From NCBI GenBank assembly GCA_903929895.1, contig CAIYWM010000171.1:1-14147 (forward strand): a stretch of DNA of 14,147 bases, in the 5' to 3' direction. Origin of the DNA: an uncultured Alphaproteobacteria bacterium (GTDB lineage Bacteria; Pseudomonadota; Alphaproteobacteria; Reyranellales; Reyranellaceae). Position numbers and translations under genes: made by a program. The first letter of the stretch is position 1. Each line of letters starts with the position of its first letter. Under the pieces are notes generated by a model. That model was not told where the DNA came from and did no database searches. It saw nothing but the letters and a program-made list of their open reading frames with translations. Shown in pieces: positions 13,020-14,147 of this stretch.

Positions 13020-14147
13020 CTAGTTCGCGCTCTGCGGCGGAGAGGTGAGCTTGTTCAGCACGCCTTCGAGGTTGAACGAACCCGGCTTCTGGCGCGGCGG
13101 GAACTCGACCAGAGTCTTGATGAAGTTGGTGACGTAGGCCTGCGCCGGCACCAGCAGGTAGATGCGGTCGATGCGCCAGCGGCTGTAGCCCATGCCTTCG
13201 TGGTCGGCGCGCTCGAACGGATCGGCCTTGAGGTCGAACAGTTTCGGCACACGCAGCGTCACCATGGGGTCCTGCCAGACGTCGAAGCCGTGCTTGCGCT
13301 GCTCCATGAAGGCCAGCTTCCACTTGTCGTAGCGCAGGCCGGCCAGGCCGCCATCGTCGGTCCAATAGAAGAACTCCTTGCGGGCGCTGCCCGTGCCGTT
13401 CTTCAGCAGCTCACGCTGGTCGTAGCCGTCGAGATGGACCTTGAAGCTCTTGGGCCCGAAGGTGGCGCCCTGCCTCAGCTTGGCCGCGAGATCGGTCTCG
13501 CCGACCGAGGCCAGCAGGGTCTGCAGCCAGTCCTCGGCCGAGAACACCTCGTTGATCTCGGTGCCAGGCTTCACGAGGCCCGGCCAGCGCACCATGGCGG
13601 GCACGCGATAGCCGCCCTCCCAGTTGGTGTTCTTCTCGCCGCGGAACGGCGTGGTGCCGCCGTCGGGCCAGCTCATGACCTCGGCTCCGTTGTCGGTCGT
13701 GTAGATCACGATGGTGTTGTCGGCGATCTTGAGATCGTCGAGCTTCTTCAGCAGCTGGCCGACCTGGCCGTCATGCTCGACCATTCCGTCCGCGACGACG
13801 CCGAGACCGGTCTTGCCCTCGGACGACGGCTTGAGATGCGTCCAGATGTGCATACGGATGGAATTGACCCAGGCGAAGAACGGCTTCTTGTCGCGGTTGG
13901 CGCGGTCGATGAAGTCGAGGGAGGCCGCGACGAACTCCTCGTCCACCGTCTCCATGCGCTTCTTGGTGAGCGGGCCGGTGTCCTCGCACTTCTGCTTGCC
14001 CCACTTGCCGAAGCGCGGATCCTCGCCCGGCGTTTCGGTGGCCGTGGCGACGCATTTCAGGACGCCGCGCGGGCCGTACTTGGCCTTGAACGTCGGATCC
14101 TTCGGGTAGTCGATGTTCTCGGGCTCCTCCTCGGCATTGAGGTGATA
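13020..14147 (-). CDS. Arylsulfatase (N-terminus outside window)
   Basis: The last 375 residues of a type I sulfatase, which hydrolyses sulfate esters using a formylglycine residue and calcium. The frame is open through the right edge (first residues YHLNAEEEPENIDYPKDPTF), so the N-terminal C-x-P-x-R motif that FGE modifies lies beyond it. Visible active-site features, counted from the window edge: RMHIWTH with His104, IYTTDNGAE with Asp152 and Asn153 as calcium ligands, and FRGEKNTNWEGG with Lys172 as a sulfate-contacting residue. These correspond by motif to His211, Asp317-Asn318 and Lys375 of Pseudomonas AtsA. An in-frame ATG at 13955 is internal and should not be used as the start. The C-terminal block FPPRQKPGSFNLEGVLNKL is common in this subfamily. 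Localisation and substrate cannot be judged without the N-terminus. Confidence 0.92.
   Translation of the reverse strand, partial: YHLNAEEEPENIDYPKDPTFKAKYGPRGVLKCVATATETPGEDPRFGKWGKQKCEDTGPLTKKRMETVDEEFVAASLDFIDRANRDKKPFFAWVNSIRMHIWTHLKPSSEGKTGLGVVADGMVEHDGQVGQLLKKLDDLKIADNTIVIYTTDNGAEVMSWPDGGTTPFRGEKNTNWEGGYRVPAMVRWPGLVKPGTEINEVFSAEDWLQTLLASVGETDLAAKLRQGATFGPKSFKVHLDGYDQRELLKNGTGSARKEFFYWTDDGGLAGLRYDKWKLAFMEQRKHGFDVWQDPMVTLRVPKLFDLKADPFERADHEGMGYSRWRIDRIYLLVPAQAYVTNFIKTLVEFPPRQKPGSFNLEGVLNKLTSPPQSAN

Noticed and set aside
12937..13365. N-terminal extension of the formylglycine-generating enzyme into the sulfatase gene
   Set aside because: Reads as an out-of-frame shadow of the sulfatase; family homology begins right after the ATG at 12936.

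Overview
The window reads as a chromosomal stretch of a GC-rich alphaproteobacterium. The evidence is the uniformly high GC with strong third-position bias, tight gene packing with GTGA-type stop/start overlaps, and a palindromic intergenic repeat whose ends read CCTCATCCTGAGGAG, a kind widespread in Bradyrhizobium, Reyranella and relatives. A Reyranella- or Bradyrhizobium-like source is my guess, not a demonstrated assignment. I see no tRNA, rRNA, CRISPR array, transposase or phage gene. No gene-free stretch exceeds about 150 bases.

Left part (1-7192). A 5'-truncated RluA-family pseudouridine synthase runs rightward and converges on a long leftward series of seven genes. In transcription order these are an alpha/beta hydrolase, a zinc-type alcohol dehydrogenase, a glutathione S-transferase, a secreted and membrane-anchored NEW3-domain protein, an ABC ATPase, an ABC-2 type permease, and a small unassigned protein with a GNAT-like C-terminus. 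The last four look like one membrane export or assembly unit. An imperfect inverted repeat of about 108 bp (2347-2454) sits between the ATPase and the permease.

Middle part (7193-10900). Diverging from the hydrolase across only 46 bp is a two-gene rightward operon: a Rieske non-heme iron oxygenase alpha subunit followed 4 bp later by a glutamine-synthetase-like ligase. This pairing recalls pathways where an amine is first gamma-glutamylated and then oxygenated, as in aniline catabolism. With the adjacent hydrolase and dehydrogenase it is the most plausible uncharacterised catabolic module here. Next come a leftward cytosine deaminase closely resembling yeast Fcy1 and a divergent rightward cutA.

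Right part (10896-14147). A leftward VOC-family (glyoxalase-like) gene and a rightward TetR regulator diverge from a 45-bp AT-rich gap. That gap holds a 19-bp inverted repeat lying over the -10 box of a good sigma-70-like promoter for the VOC gene, so the two look like a self-contained repressor/target pair. Finally, a leftward arylsulfatase (N-terminus beyond the window) is followed by a formylglycine-generating enzyme that keeps both active-site cysteines. This is a sulfatase with its likely activating enzyme, and the gap between them holds a perfect 12-bp stem-loop.

Gene ends are tightly interlocked: convergent pairs overlap at 688-716, 10896-10899 and 11983-12002, and are separated by 3 bp at 10006-10008. 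No intrinsic terminator with a T-run was seen anywhere.
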